In this document: one piece after another, positions 8,952-17,935 of the stretch
Layout of the letters: each line of letters opens with the position of its first letter
Position numbering within the stretch: position 1 is the stretch's first letter
Source of the DNA: Rhizobium sp. NZLR1
GTDB lineage: Bacteria; Pseudomonadota; Alphaproteobacteria; Rhizobiales; Rhizobiaceae
NCBI RefSeq assembly: GCF_017357385.1
Contig: NZ_CP071632.1
Span: 2,237,501-2,301,500, forward strand
Length of the DNA: 64,000 nucleotides
Reading direction: 5' to 3'
Translations under genes and position numbers: made by a program
The notes under the pieces: model-generated
The model's database searches: none
Told to the model about the DNA's origin: nothing
Seen by the model: the letters and a program-made list of their open reading frames with translations, nothing else

Positions 8952-9764
8952 TCAGCCGACGAAAGCGCGTTCGATGACGAATTCGGCGGGCTTGCTATTG
9001 GCGCCTTCATCGAGGCCGGCCTTTTCGAGCAGTTCCTTGGTATCCTTCAGCATCGCCGAGGAACCGCAGATCATGCCGCGGTCGATCACCGGGTCGAGCG
9101 GCGGCACGCCGAGATCGGTAAACAGCTTGCCGGAGGAGATCAGGTCGGTGATGCGGCCGCGATATTCGAAATCCTCGCGCGTGACCGTCGGATAATGCCG
9201 CAGCTTGTCGCCGACGACTTCCTTCAGCAACTCGTCGTTCTGGATCTCGTGCACCAGGTCGAAGCCGTATTTCAGCTCGGCGACATCGCGTGTCGTGTGG
9301 GTGAGGATGACTTCCTCGAACTTCTCATAAGTCTCTGGATCGCGGATCAGGCTGGCGAAAGGCGCAATGCCCGTTCCCGTCGAGAACATGTAGAGACGGC
9401 GGCCGGGGGTCAGCGCATCGAGCACCAGCGTGCCGGTGGGCTTCTTGCGCATCAGTACCTGGTCGCCCGGCTTGATCGCCTGCAGATGCGAGGTGAGCGG
9501 GCCGTCCGGCACCTTGATCGAGAAGAATTCAAGCTCTTCGGCCCAGGCTGGGCTGGCGATCGAATAGGCGCGGAAAACCGGCTTGCCCTCGACCATCAGG
9601 CCGATCATCGCGAATTCGCCGGAACGGAAACGGAAGCCCTGCGGCCGGGTCATCGTGAAGCGGAAGAGCCGGTCGGTATAGTGGGTGACATCGAGCACCG
9701 TCTCGGCATAGACGCCGGCGGGGATGGACAAGGCGAAGTCTTCGGTCTTTGCAGGCGCGTTCAT
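8952..9764 (-). CDS. fpr: Ferredoxin-NADP reductase
   Basis: A 270-residue flavoprotein of the bacterial FNR family that exchanges electrons between NADPH and ferredoxin or flavodoxin. Seen: the FAD-binding RxYS block FRAYSIASP, the KVPDGPLTSHLQ segment, and the NADP-binding STGTGIAPFASLIRD. The C-terminus ends VIERAFVG, close to the short aromatic-containing tail of the subclass. I chose the ATG at 9764 (MNAPAKTEDFALSIPAG) because it gives the usual length; the frame extends upstream without family-like sequence. It is divergent from pcs across a 349-bp spacer. Confidence 0.92.
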   Translation of the reverse strand: MNAPAKTEDFALSIPAGVYAETVLDVTHYTDRLFRFTMTRPQGFRFRSGEFAMIGLMVEGKPVFRAYSIASPAWAEELEFFSIKVPDGPLTSHLQAIKPGDQVLMRKKPTGTLVLDALTPGRRLYMFSTGTGIAPFASLIRDPETYEKFEEVILTHTTRDVAELKYGFDLVHEIQNDELLKEVVGDKLRHYPTVTREDFEYRGRITDLISSGKLFTDLGVPPLDPVIDRGMICGSSAMLKDTKELLEKAGLDEGANSKPAEFVIERAFVG

Positions 9765-10113
9765 TGCGGTAGCGGATCCCGTATTCGTCGGATGAACTGT
9801 CGGATGCGAGCGAGATATTACAAATCGCGCCCGAATTAAAGGTATTCCATTCCACGCACCACTCCTGAAGGGAAATATGCATGCCATTGTCAGGATTCAA
9901 TGGCTCGCGGGCAATGTCGTATTTCCCGCTGGCGAAGCCCGGCAAAGGATGCATATTAGGGCGGCGCGCCTGATATCGATGCCGGTTTTCGGCAAAAACG
10001 GTGCGACAACAAAGACCTACGGCGTCGGGACCCGATTCAGCAAGAGGGGTCCGGTGATAGTTGGCGAAAAAAGATGCTTGCCGGGGCGAGCGCGATAGGG
10101 CGGTCGGGGGAAT
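9765..10113. other. Divergent intergenic region between fpr and pcs
   Basis: I see no convincing gene in these 349 bases. They must contain the promoters of fpr (leftward) and pcs (rightward). Two inverted pairs can be read: GGGAAATA at 9870-9877 with TATTTCCC at 9920-9927, and ATATGCAT at 9875-9882 with ATGCATAT at 9949-9956. Their significance is unknown. Confidence 0.6.
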
Positions 10114-10842
10114 ATGAAGATTTTCAAGTACAAGCGTGTTCCTTACGCGGAGATGCGCGCCTTTTCCGTCCATATCCTGACGGCCTCCGGCTCCTTCCTT
10201 GCCTTTCTCGGCGTCGTTGCCGCCGCTGAGCACCGCTTCATCGACATGTTCTGGTGGCTGGGCCTTGCCCTTCTCGTCGACGGCATAGACGGGCCGATCG
10301 CCCGCAAGGTGCGCGTCAAGGAAGTGCTGCCGAACTGGTCTGGCGATACGCTCGACAATATCATCGACTACGTCACCTATGTGCTGCTGCCGGCTTTCGC
10401 GCTCTATCAGAGCGGCATGATCGGCGAGCCCTGGTCCTTCGTCGCCGCCGGCATGATCGTCATCTCAAGCGCCATTTACTATGCCGATATGGGCATGAAG
10501 ACCGAGGAGTACTTCTTCTCCGGCTTCCCTGTCGTCTGGAACATGATCGTTTTCACGCTGTTCGTCATCGATGCCAGCGCGACGACGGCGCTCGCCGTCG
10601 TCATCGTTTCGGTGGTGCTGACCTTCCTGCCGATCAATTTCCTGCACCCGGTCCGCGTCAAAAGGCTGCGCCCGCTCAATCTCGGCGTCTTCTTCCTGTG
10701 GTCGGCGCTGGGCATCTTTTCGCTGCTGATGCACTTCGACACACCCGAATGGGCGCTCATTCTCTTCATCGTGACCGGGCTCTATCTTTACGTCATCGGT
10801 GCGGTGCTGCAATTCTTCCCCGCTCTCGGACGCGAAGCATAG
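10114..10842 (+). CDS. pcs: Phosphatidylcholine synthase
   Basis: A 242-residue inner-membrane enzyme that condenses CDP-diacylglycerol with choline to make phosphatidylcholine, a bacterial pathway found in rhizobia and relatives. The CDP-alcohol phosphotransferase motif is present in the Pcs form: DG-PI-AR, twelve residues, then GDTLDNIID with its two downstream aspartates. About eight hydrophobic segments follow. The start MKIFKYKRVPYAEMRAFSVH and the length fit rhizobial Pcs. A quinone oxidoreductase gene follows after 10 bp on the same strand. Confidence 0.95.
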   Translation: MKIFKYKRVPYAEMRAFSVHILTASGSFLAFLGVVAAAEHRFIDMFWWLGLALLVDGIDGPIARKVRVKEVLPNWSGDTLDNIIDYVTYVLLPAFALYQSGMIGEPWSFVAAGMIVISSAIYYADMGMKTEEYFFSGFPVVWNMIVFTLFVIDASATTALAVVIVSVVLTFLPINFLHPVRVKRLRPLNLGVFFLWSALGIFSLLMHFDTPEWALILFIVTGLYLYVIGAVLQFFPALGREA

Positions 10843-10852
10843 GACAAGCCAG

Positions 10853-11833
10853 ATGACCAAAACGCAGGCGGTTTCATTCTCGAGGACGGGCGGGCCGGAG
10901 GTTTTCGACTATGTCGAGCTCGACCTCTCGCCGCCCTCAGTCGGTGAGGTGCAGATCGGCCAAGCGGCGGTCGGCCTCAATTTCATCGATGTCTATTTCC
11001 GCAACGGCTCCTACAAGGTGCCGCATCTACCCTTCGTCACCGGCAAGGAGGGCGCCGGCACCGTGACATCGGTCGGCCCCGGCGTTACGGATTTCAAGCT
11101 CGGTGACCGTGTCGCCTATGCCAGCGCCGACGGCGCCTATAGCGCTGAGCGCAATATCGAGACGCGCCATCTGGTGCATGTGCCTGACGGCATCGAGCTC
11201 GAAACGGCGGCGGCGATGATGTTGAAGGGCATGACTGCCGAATATCTGCTGAACCGCACCTTCAAGGTCGGCCCTGAGACAGTGCTGTTGTTTCATGCCG
11301 CAGCAGGCGGCGTCGGGCTGATCGCCGGCCAATGGGCAAAGGCGCTCGGCGCTACCGTCATCGGCACGGCGGGCTCCGAAGACAAGGTCCAGCTGGCGCT
11401 CGCCCATGGCTACGACCATGTGATCAACTACAAGAGCGAGGACTTCGCCGTCCGCGTCCGCGAGATCACCGCCGGCAAAGGCGTCGATGTCGTCTACGAT
11501 TCGATCGGCCGGGATACTTTTCCACAGTCGCTCGATTGCCTGAAGCCGCGCGGCCTTTTTGCCTCCTTCGGCCAATCCTCCGGGCCGATCGAGAATTTCA
11601 CCCTGGCGATGCTGGCGCAGAAGGGGTCGCTGTTTGCGACGCGGCCGACGCTATTCACCTACATCGCCGCGCGCCAGGAATTGATCGACAGTGCAAAGGC
11701 GCTATTTGATGTTGTGCAAAGCAACAAAGTGCGTATCAATATCAATCAAACCTATCCGTTACGTGAGGTTGGGCAGGCTCACGCGGATCTGGAAACAAGA
11801 AAAACAACAGGAACGACGCTGCTGATTCCATGA
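10853..11833 (+). CDS. NADPH:quinone oxidoreductase (zeta-crystallin type)
   Basis: A 326-residue zinc-free MDR-superfamily reductase that transfers electrons from NADPH to quinones or other electrophiles in the cytoplasm. Seen: N-terminal GroES-like fold with GLNFIDVYFRNGSYK, the VTGKEGAGTVTSVGPGV segment, and the nucleotide-binding LLFHAAAGGVGLIAGQWAK. ATG at 10853 is chosen, giving MTKTQAVSFSRTGGPEVF; the upstream in-frame extension lies within pcs. It probably shares a transcript with pcs, but no metabolic link is obvious. Confidence 0.93.
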   Translation: MTKTQAVSFSRTGGPEVFDYVELDLSPPSVGEVQIGQAAVGLNFIDVYFRNGSYKVPHLPFVTGKEGAGTVTSVGPGVTDFKLGDRVAYASADGAYSAERNIETRHLVHVPDGIELETAAAMMLKGMTAEYLLNRTFKVGPETVLLFHAAAGGVGLIAGQWAKALGATVIGTAGSEDKVQLALAHGYDHVINYKSEDFAVRVREITAGKGVDVVYDSIGRDTFPQSLDCLKPRGLFASFGQSSGPIENFTLAMLAQKGSLFATRPTLFTYIAARQELIDSAKALFDVVQSNKVRININQTYPLREVGQAHADLETRKTTGTTLLIP

Positions 11834-11872
11834 GATCCGATCGGACCGGTTGGCAGAAGAAATGAGGGGAAC

Positions 11873-13441
11873 GTGTCGCCATTGAATGTGCCGGAGTCCG
11901 GTGCGTTATTATCCGTCCAGAAGCTGACGAAGTTCTTCGGTGGCTTTGCAGCCTGCAATGAAATCGATCTCGATATCGCGCCGGGCGAAATTCATGCGCT
12001 TCTCGGCGAAAATGGCGCCGGCAAATCCACGCTGGTGAAGATGCTGTTCGGCGTACTGGAGCCGACGGACGGGCATATCCTCTGGCAGGGCAAGCAGGTC
12101 TCGATCACCTCGCCGGGTGAAGCCCGCAAGCTCGGCATCGGCATGGTCTTCCAGCATTTTTCGCTGTTCGAGGCGCTGACGGTTGCCGAAAACATCGCGC
12201 TCTCGCTCGATGACGCCATCCCGATCGACAGGATCGCCGAGGAGGCGAGGGCACTGTCGCAGGCTTACGGCCTGCCGCTCGATCCGCACGCCCATGTTGC
12301 CGATCTCTCGGTCGGCGAGCGCCAGCGCATCGAGATCGTCCGTGCGCTGCTGCAAAATCCGAAGCTGATCATTCTCGATGAGCCGACCTCGGTGCTGACG
12401 CCGCAGGAGGCCGACAGGCTGTTCGAGACGCTGTTCAAGCTGCGCGCCGAGGGCCGTTCGGTTCTCTATATCAGCCACCGCCTGGAAGAGGTGCAGCGCA
12501 TCTGCGACCGCGCCACCGTGCTGCGCCATGGCCGCGTCACCGGTGCCTGCGATCCGAAGCAGGAAACGCCCGCCTCGCTCGCCCGCATGATGGTCGGCAG
12601 CGAGGTGGCGACTGTCACCCATCCGGAGTGCAGCGACAAGGGCGAGGTGCAGCTTGCCGTTGCCAACCTTTCCGTCGCCGCCCGCACGCCTTTCGCCATG
12701 CCGCTGCGTGACGTCTCGATGACGGTCCGCGCTGGCGAAATCCTCGCCATTGCCGGTGTCGCCGGCAACGGCCAGAGCGAGCTCTTCGATGCGCTGTCCG
12801 GCGAATATCCGGTCGCGTCGCCCGACGCAATCATCATCCGTAAAAGGCCGGTCGGCACCCAGGGCATCACCGCTCGCCGCCTGCTCGGCGCCGGCTTCGT
12901 GCCGGAGGAGCGTCACGGCCATGCCGCCGTTTCCGCCATGAAACTGTCGGACAATCTGGTGCTCGCCCGCAGCCAGTCGGACCGCAAGGCGTTTCTCGGC
13001 CTGCTCGGCATCATCCGCCATGGAGCGGTGAAATCTGCCGCGCGGCGGATTTCCGAGGCCATGGATGTCCGCAAGAGCGGCGATGATCCGGCCGCCGGCT
13101 CCTTGTCCGGCGGAAATCTGCAAAAGTTCATCGTCGGCCGCGAGCTCGACCGCCAGCCGGCGGTGCTCGTCGTCAACCAGCCGACCTGGGGCGTCGATGC
13201 GGGTGCTGCTAGCCGCATCCGCCAGGCATTGGTCGATCTGGCCAGAAGCGGTTCGGCGGTTGTCGTCATCAGCCAGGATCTCGACGAGATCTTCGAAGTG
13301 GCGACCGATATCGCCGTCATCTGCGAAGGCCGCCTTTCCAGCCCGGCTGCGGCCGGCGAGCTGACGCGCGAAAAGATCGGCCTGCTGATGGGTGGCCTGC
13401 ACCAGAGCGGCAATGCCCCGGAGGCGCGCCATGCGCATTGA
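11873..13441 (+). CDS. BMP-type (nucleoside) ABC importer, duplicated ATPase
   Basis: A 522-residue protein with two ABC domains in tandem, the plan of sugar and BMP/nucleoside importers. Domain 1 has GENGAGKST, signature LSVGERQRIEIVRA and Walker B LIILDEPTSVLTP. Domain 2 has a degenerate Walker A (GVAGNGQSEL), a normal LSGGNLQKFIVGRE signature, and a Walker B reading VLVVNQPTWGVD, where Gln replaces the catalytic Glu. I believe such substitution is common in this subgroup. GTG start with GAGGGG upstream. The 3' end runs into a 22-bp triplication before the permease start. Confidence 0.93.
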   Translation: MSPLNVPESGALLSVQKLTKFFGGFAACNEIDLDIAPGEIHALLGENGAGKSTLVKMLFGVLEPTDGHILWQGKQVSITSPGEARKLGIGMVFQHFSLFEALTVAENIALSLDDAIPIDRIAEEARALSQAYGLPLDPHAHVADLSVGERQRIEIVRALLQNPKLIILDEPTSVLTPQEADRLFETLFKLRAEGRSVLYISHRLEEVQRICDRATVLRHGRVTGACDPKQETPASLARMMVGSEVATVTHPECSDKGEVQLAVANLSVAARTPFAMPLRDVSMTVRAGEILAIAGVAGNGQSELFDALSGEYPVASPDAIIIRKRPVGTQGITARRLLGAGFVPEERHGHAAVSAMKLSDNLVLARSQSDRKAFLGLLGIIRHGAVKSAARRISEAMDVRKSGDDPAAGSLSGGNLQKFIVGRELDRQPAVLVVNQPTWGVDAGAASRIRQALVDLARSGSAVVVISQDLDEIFEVATDIAVICEGRLSSPAAAGELTREKIGLLMGGLHQSGNAPEARHAH

Positions 13442-13485
13442 AGAGGCGCCCCATGCGCATTGAAGAGGCAGCCCATGCGCATTGA
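13422..13485 (+). repeat. Threefold 22-bp tandem repeat at a stop/start junction
   Basis: The unit AGGCGCGCCATGCGCATTGA and its near copies occur three times with ATG at 13431, 13453 and 13475, a 22-bp period. The first unit holds the ATPase stop (TGA at 13439-13441). The third provides the permease start. Because 22 is not a multiple of three, the first two ATGs open mini-ORFs ending at the next repeat (MRIEEAPHAH and MRIEEAAHAH). Confidence 0.85.
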
Positions 13486-14560
13486 ACTCGAAAAACGCCC
13501 CGACATCTCGAAGCTCTACGCTTTCGTCTCGCCGCTGCTGGCCCTTGTGCTGACTCTGATCTTCGGCGCCATCATGTTCGCAATGCTCGGCAAGGACCCT
13601 GTGGAGGCGCTGAACGCCTTCTTCGTCGAGCCGCTGCTCGAGGTCTGGTCGCTGCACGAACTGGCGATCAAGGCAGCACCCCTCATCCTGATCGCCGTCG
13701 GCCTGGCCGTCTGCTATCGCTCGAACAACTGGAATATCGGCGCCGAAGGCCAGTTCACCATCGGCGCCATCACCGGCTCCTATCTGCCGATCGTCTTTTA
13801 CGATTGGCATTCGCCGCTGGTGCTGCCGCTGATGCTCATCCTCGGTGCGCTCGGCGGTGCGCTTTTCGCCGCCATTCCGGCGCTGCTGAAAGCGCATTTC
13901 AACACCAATGAGATCCTGACATCGCTGATGCTGGTTTATATCGCCCAGCTCTTCCTCGATTGGCTCATTCGCGGCGCCTGGCGCGATCCGAAGGGCTTCA
14001 ACTTCCCGGTCTCGCGCGATTTCGCCCCTGAGGCGGTGCTGCCGGCGATCTGGGAAGAATCGGGCCGGGCGCATTGGGCCTTTATCTTCGCCATAGTCGC
14101 GGCCATCGGCGTCTGGTTCATGCTGCGTTATACGCTGAAAGGCTTCGAGATCGTCGTGCTCGGCCAATCGGAGCGGGCAGGGCGCTTTGCCGGCTTCTCG
14201 TCGAAGAAGATGATCTGGTTCAGCTTTCTGTTTTCGGGCGCTCTTGCCGGCCTTGCCGGGATAGCCGAGGTCTCCGGCTCGATCGGCCACCTGCAGCCGG
14301 CGATCTCGCCGGGCTACGGCTTCACCGCCATCATCGTCGCCTTTCTCGGCCGCCTCAATCCGCTCGGCATCATCGCCTCCGGCCTGGTGCTGGCGCTGAC
14401 CTATCTCGGCGGCGAGGCGGCACAGCTGTCGCTCGGGGTCTCCGACAAGGTCACCCGCGTCTTCCAGGGGCTGTTGCTGTTCTTCGTGCTGTCCTGCGAT
14501 ACGCTGATCTATTACAAAATCCGCATTGTCTGGTCGCGGCTAAGGGGCGAGGCGGCATGA
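13475..14560 (+). CDS. BMP-type ABC importer permease 1
   Basis: A 361-residue inner-membrane permease of the BPD_transp_2 family (as in nucleoside and ribose importers), with about ten hydrophobic segments. Family marks include CYRSNNWNIGAEGQFTIGAI and GFEIVVLGQSERAGRFAGFS. I chose the ATG at 13475, which gives MRIELEKRPDISKLYAF. It is the third ATG of a 22-bp triplication, with GAGG upstream. The 3' end overlaps the second permease gene by four bases (ATGA). With its neighbours it forms an ATPase-permease-permease-binding protein operon. Confidence 0.92.
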   Translation: MRIELEKRPDISKLYAFVSPLLALVLTLIFGAIMFAMLGKDPVEALNAFFVEPLLEVWSLHELAIKAAPLILIAVGLAVCYRSNNWNIGAEGQFTIGAITGSYLPIVFYDWHSPLVLPLMLILGALGGALFAAIPALLKAHFNTNEILTSLMLVYIAQLFLDWLIRGAWRDPKGFNFPVSRDFAPEAVLPAIWEESGRAHWAFIFAIVAAIGVWFMLRYTLKGFEIVVLGQSERAGRFAGFSSKKMIWFSFLFSGALAGLAGIAEVSGSIGHLQPAISPGYGFTAIIVAFLGRLNPLGIIASGLVLALTYLGGEAAQLSLGVSDKVTRVFQGLLLFFVLSCDTLIYYKIRIVWSRLRGEAA

Positions 14561-15477
14561 GCATCTTCGAAGCCATTCTGCTGACGGTCATCACCGCCTC
14601 GACGCCGCTCGTCATCGCCGCCCTCGGCGAACTCGTCACCGAGCGTTCCGGCGTGCTCAATCTCGGCGTCGAAGGCATGATGATCATGGGCGCGGTTGCC
14701 GCTTTTGCCGGCGCGCAAATGTCGGGCTCGCCCTATGTCGGCATCGTCTGCGGCATTGCGGCAGGCGCGCTTTTCTCTCTTCTCTTCGCCTTCCTGACGC
14801 TGACCCTGGTGGCAAACCAGGTGGCGACGGGATTGGCGCTCACCCTTCTCGGCCTCGGCGCCTCCGGCATGCTTGGCGAGGCCTATGTCAGCGTGCCCGG
14901 CATCCGGCTGGGAGAGATCGTTATCCCGGGCCTGTCGGATATTCCGGTCATTGGCCACGTTCTCTTCAGGCAGGATCTGGTCTTCTACCTGTCGATTGCG
15001 CTTGTCGTCGGTGTCAGCTGGTTCCTGTTCCGCAGCCGCGCCGGGCTGAAGCTGAGAGCGATCGGCGACAGTCACGGTTCGGCCCATGCGCTCGGCATTC
15101 AGGTTATCCGCACGCGATATCTGGCGGTGATGTTCGGCGGCGCCTGCGCCGGTCTTGCCGGCGCCCAACTGTCGCTTGTCTACACCCCGCAATGGGCGGA
15201 GAACATGTCGGCCGGCCGCGGCTGGATCACGCTGGCGCTGGTGGTGTTCGCCTCCTGGCGGCCGTGGCGGGTTTTTGCCGGCGGCTATCTCTTCGGCGCG
15301 GTCACCATCCTGCAGCTGCACGCGCAGGCATTCGGTCTCGGCATTCCCTCGCAGTTCCTCTCGATGCTGCCCTATGCCGCGACTATTGTGGTTCTCATCA
15401 TCATTTCCCATAATCGGCGCACGACGTTGATCAATACGCCCGCCTCGCTCGGAAAAGCCTTCGTGCCGGAGCGATAA
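14557..15477 (+). CDS. BMP-type ABC importer permease 2
   Basis: A 306-residue permease that would pair with the previous one. Family features: TERSGVLNLGVEGMMIMGA near the N-terminus and FRSRAGLKLRAIGDSHGSAH in the cytoplasmic loop, as in YufQ/NupQ-type proteins. The ATG overlaps the preceding TGA (ATGA), so translation is coupled. A longer in-frame reading from 14074 is a shadow inside permease 1. The binding-protein gene follows after 53 bp. Confidence 0.93.
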   Translation: MSIFEAILLTVITASTPLVIAALGELVTERSGVLNLGVEGMMIMGAVAAFAGAQMSGSPYVGIVCGIAAGALFSLLFAFLTLTLVANQVATGLALTLLGLGASGMLGEAYVSVPGIRLGEIVIPGLSDIPVIGHVLFRQDLVFYLSIALVVGVSWFLFRSRAGLKLRAIGDSHGSAHALGIQVIRTRYLAVMFGGACAGLAGAQLSLVYTPQWAENMSAGRGWITLALVVFASWRPWRVFAGGYLFGAVTILQLHAQAFGLGIPSQFLSMLPYAATIVVLIIISHNRRTTLINTPASLGKAFVPER

Positions 15478-15530
15478 GGCAAGAACACAAAGACGGGTTC
15501 CGCAATAACTTCAAACCAACAGGGGTCACC

Positions 15531-16607
15531 ATGAAGAAGTTCGCATTCACACTCGCCGCCTCGGCCGCCGCCGTGATCGGCATCTCGTCCGCCGCAGAGG
15601 CTGCTGATAAGACCAAGGTCTGCTTCGTCTATGTCGGTTCGCACACCGATGGCGGCTATTCGCAAGCCCACGATCTCGGCCGCCAGCAGGTCCAGACCGA
15701 GTTCGGCGACAAGATCGACACGCCTTACCTCGAAAACGTACCGGAAGGCCCGGATGCCGAGCGCGCCATCGAGCGCCTTGCCCGTTCCGGCTGCAAGCTG
15801 ATCTTCACGACGTCCTTCGGCTTCATGGATGCGACCGTCAAGGTCGCCGCCAAGTTCCCGAAGGTCAAGTTCGAGCACGGCACCGGCTACAAGTCCGGCC
15901 CCAACCTCGCCACCTACAATTCGCGTTTCTATGAAGGCCGCTACATCCTAGGCCAGATTGCCGCGAAGACCTCGAAGAACCACGGCGCCGCCTACATCGC
16001 CTCCTTCCCGATTCCCGAAGTGGTGATGGGCATCAATTCGTTTGAGCAAGGCGCCAAGTCGGTCGATCCGAGCTTCAAGCTGAAGGTCATCTGGGTCAAC
16101 ACCTGGTTCGACCCGGGCAAGGAAGCCGACGCCGCCAAGGCGATGGTCGACCAGGGCGTCGACGTCTTGACCCAGCACACCGATACGACGGCGCCGATGC
16201 AGGTTGCCGAAGAACGCGGCATCCACGCCTTCGGTCAGGCGTCCGATATGATCGCAGCCGGTCCCAAGGCGCAGATGACGGCGATTGTCGACACCTGGGG
16301 CACCTACTACTCCAAGCGCATCCATGCGCTTCTGGACGGCACCTGGAAGTCCGAGCAGAGCTGGGACGGTCTCAAGGACGGCATCTTGAAGATGGCGCCC
16401 TACACCAACATGCCCGACGACGTGAAGAAGATGGCAGAGGAAACCGAAGCCAAGATCAAGTCAGGTGAACTGCATCCCTTCACCGGCCCGATCAACAAGC
16501 AGGACGGCACACCCTGGCTGAAGGCCGGCGAAAAGGCCGATGATGGCACGCTGCTCGGCATGAACTTCTATGTCGAAGGCGTCGACGACAAGCTGCCGGC
16601 GCAATAA
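15531..16607 (+). CDS. BMP-family periplasmic substrate-binding protein
   Basis: A 358-residue basic membrane protein (BMP/PnrA-like) family binding protein with a clear signal peptide (MKKFAFTLAASAAAVIGISS, cleaved near AEAAD). Family marks: VCFVYVGSHTDGGYSQAHDLG, the TTSFGFMDATVKVAAKFP block and HTDTTAPMQVAEERGIHAFG. Characterised members bind purine nucleosides, so a nucleoside or related base is the likely substrate; this is inference. It is the last gene of the operon and is followed by a good terminator. Confidence 0.93.
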   Translation: MKKFAFTLAASAAAVIGISSAAEAADKTKVCFVYVGSHTDGGYSQAHDLGRQQVQTEFGDKIDTPYLENVPEGPDAERAIERLARSGCKLIFTTSFGFMDATVKVAAKFPKVKFEHGTGYKSGPNLATYNSRFYEGRYILGQIAAKTSKNHGAAYIASFPIPEVVMGINSFEQGAKSVDPSFKLKVIWVNTWFDPGKEADAAKAMVDQGVDVLTQHTDTTAPMQVAEERGIHAFGQASDMIAAGPKAQMTAIVDTWGTYYSKRIHALLDGTWKSEQSWDGLKDGILKMAPYTNMPDDVKKMAEETEAKIKSGELHPFTGPINKQDGTPWLKAGEKADDGTLLGMNFYVEGVDDKLPAQ

Positions 16608-16631
16608 GTCGCCTTCAATTCGCAGTTGCGA

Positions 16632-16661
16632 AGAGCGCCCCTTGTGGGTGCTCTTTTTTTT
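16632..16661 (+). terminator. Rho-independent terminator after the BMP operon
   Basis: AGAGCGCCC-CTTGT-GGGTGCTCT folds into a nine-pair stem (one G-T pair) followed by eight T residues. It lies 25 bp after the binding-protein stop and before the promoter region of the next transporter operon. Confidence 0.88.
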
Positions 16662-16751
16662 GCTGCAGTGCATGCCAAGATTCCGATTTACAAAAGTAAT
16701 ACTATATGATTTTTTGACCCTGCGCCGCGAGATGCGGCTTGGGAGGAAATC

Positions 16752-17714
16752 ATGAAATTGAAGACTGCACTTTTGAGTGCCACGATTCTTGCTGCCTGCA
16801 TGTTCGGTTCGGCTTCGGCCGGCGGACTGACCGTCGGCTTCTCGCAGATCGGCTCGGAATCGGGCTGGCGTGCGGCTGAAACGACCGTTACCAAGGAGCA
16901 GGCCAAGAAGCGCGGCATCGATCTGAAGTTTGCCGATGCACAGCAGAAGCAGGAAAACCAGATCAAGGCTTTGCGCTCCTTCATTGCTCAGGGCGTCGAT
17001 GCCATTCTCATTGCGCCGGTCGTTGAAACCGGCTGGGACGACGTTCTCAAGGAAGCCAAGGAAGCCAAGATTCCGGTCATCCTTCTCGACCGCACCATCA
17101 AGGCTCCGGACGATCTCTACCTGACGGCTGTGACCTCCGACCTGGTCCATGAAGGCAAGGTCGCAGGCGACTTCCTGGTCAAGACTGTCGGCGACAAGAA
17201 GTGCAACGTCGTCGAGCTGCAGGGCACGACCGGTTCGTCGCCGGCCATCGCCCGCAAGAAGGGCTTCGAAGAGGCTCTCGCCGGTCACGACAATCTCAAG
17301 ATCGTTCGCAGCCAGACCGGTGACTTCACCCGCACCAAGGGCAAGGAAGTCATGGAAAGCTTCCTGAAGGCCGAGAATGGCGGCAAGGACATCTGCGCAC
17401 TCTACGCCCATAATGACGACATGGCCGTCGGCGCCATCCAGGCGATCAAGGAAGCCGGCCTGAAGCCAGGCAAGGATATCCTCGTCGTCTCCATCGATGC
17501 CGTTCCCGATATCTTCAAGGCGATGTCCGAAGGTGAAAGCAATGCCACGGTCGAGCTGACGCCGAACATGGCAGGCCCGGCCTTCGATGCCCTCGATGCC
17601 TACCTGAAGGACAAGAAGGCTCCGGCGAAGTGGATCCAGACCGAGTCCAAGCTCTACACCCCTGCCGACGAGCCGATGAAGGTCTACGAACAGAAGAAGG
17701 GTCAGGGCTACTGA
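16752..17714 (+). CDS. ytfQ: YtfQ-like sugar-binding protein
   Basis: A 320-residue periplasmic binding protein of the ribose/galactose group (Peripla_BP_4) with a signal peptide (MKLKTALLSATILAACMFGS, then ASA-GG). GLTVGFSQIGSESGWRAAET, DAQQKQENQIKALRSFIAQG and YAHNDDMAVGAIQAIKEAG match YtfQ, the galactofuranose-binding protein of E. coli. The gene order that follows (duplicated ATPase, two permeases) is that of ytfQRT-yjfF, supporting the call. The exact sugar in this organism is inferred. A GGGAGGAAATC ribosome site precedes the ATG. Confidence 0.9.
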   Translation: MKLKTALLSATILAACMFGSASAGGLTVGFSQIGSESGWRAAETTVTKEQAKKRGIDLKFADAQQKQENQIKALRSFIAQGVDAILIAPVVETGWDDVLKEAKEAKIPVILLDRTIKAPDDLYLTAVTSDLVHEGKVAGDFLVKTVGDKKCNVVELQGTTGSSPAIARKKGFEEALAGHDNLKIVRSQTGDFTRTKGKEVMESFLKAENGGKDICALYAHNDDMAVGAIQAIKEAGLKPGKDILVVSIDAVPDIFKAMSEGESNATVELTPNMAGPAFDALDAYLKDKKAPAKWIQTESKLYTPADEPMKVYEQKKGQGY

Positions 17715-17730
17715 TCTGATTTGACACCGC

Positions 17731-17826
17731 TGCATAATCCCTGAATCGGGATCGATTTGAGGGTAGAATTATGCAGCATTCAAAGCACTGCAGCGTCACG
17801 CGCCTGAAAAGTCGCGTGACGCTGTA
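17731..17826 (+). repeat. Double-hairpin dispersed repeat, family A, copy 1
   Basis: Two adjacent inverted repeats between ytfQ and ytfR. The first pairs TGCATAAT (17731-17738) with ATTATGCA (17768-17775). The second is a perfect 12-bp stem, CAGCGTCACGCG (17791-17802) with CGCGTGACGCTG (17813-17824), around the loop CCTGAAAAGT. Related copies lie at 22253-22352 (opposite orientation) and 37169-37267. It could shape differential expression of ytfQ against the downstream genes. Confidence 0.82.
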
Positions 17827-17935
17827 GAACCGCACAGGCCCGTCATGGACCGGTGCGGAACTGCCTTGCCGCCTTGGGACCTCATGTCCGGCCGCGGCGC
17901 GGCCTTTGCGGTCAATATCAGGAAAACAGACCCTT

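Noticed and set aside
9870..9956. Inverted pairs GGGAAATA/TATTTCCC and ATATGCAT/ATGCATAT between fpr and pcs
   Set aside because: Eight-base pairs separated by 40-70 bp are expected by chance at this scale; kept only as a note on the spacer.
13431..13485. The three 22-bp units considered as a short CRISPR-like array
   Set aside because: The units are directly contiguous with no spacers, and no cas genes are present.
11909..14290. A 793-codon open frame on the minus strand opposite the BMP transporter genes
   Set aside because: It spans two well-supported plus-strand genes, its product is low-complexity (rich in D, R, Q, A, G) and carries no domain. It reflects the G/C third-position bias of the true genes.
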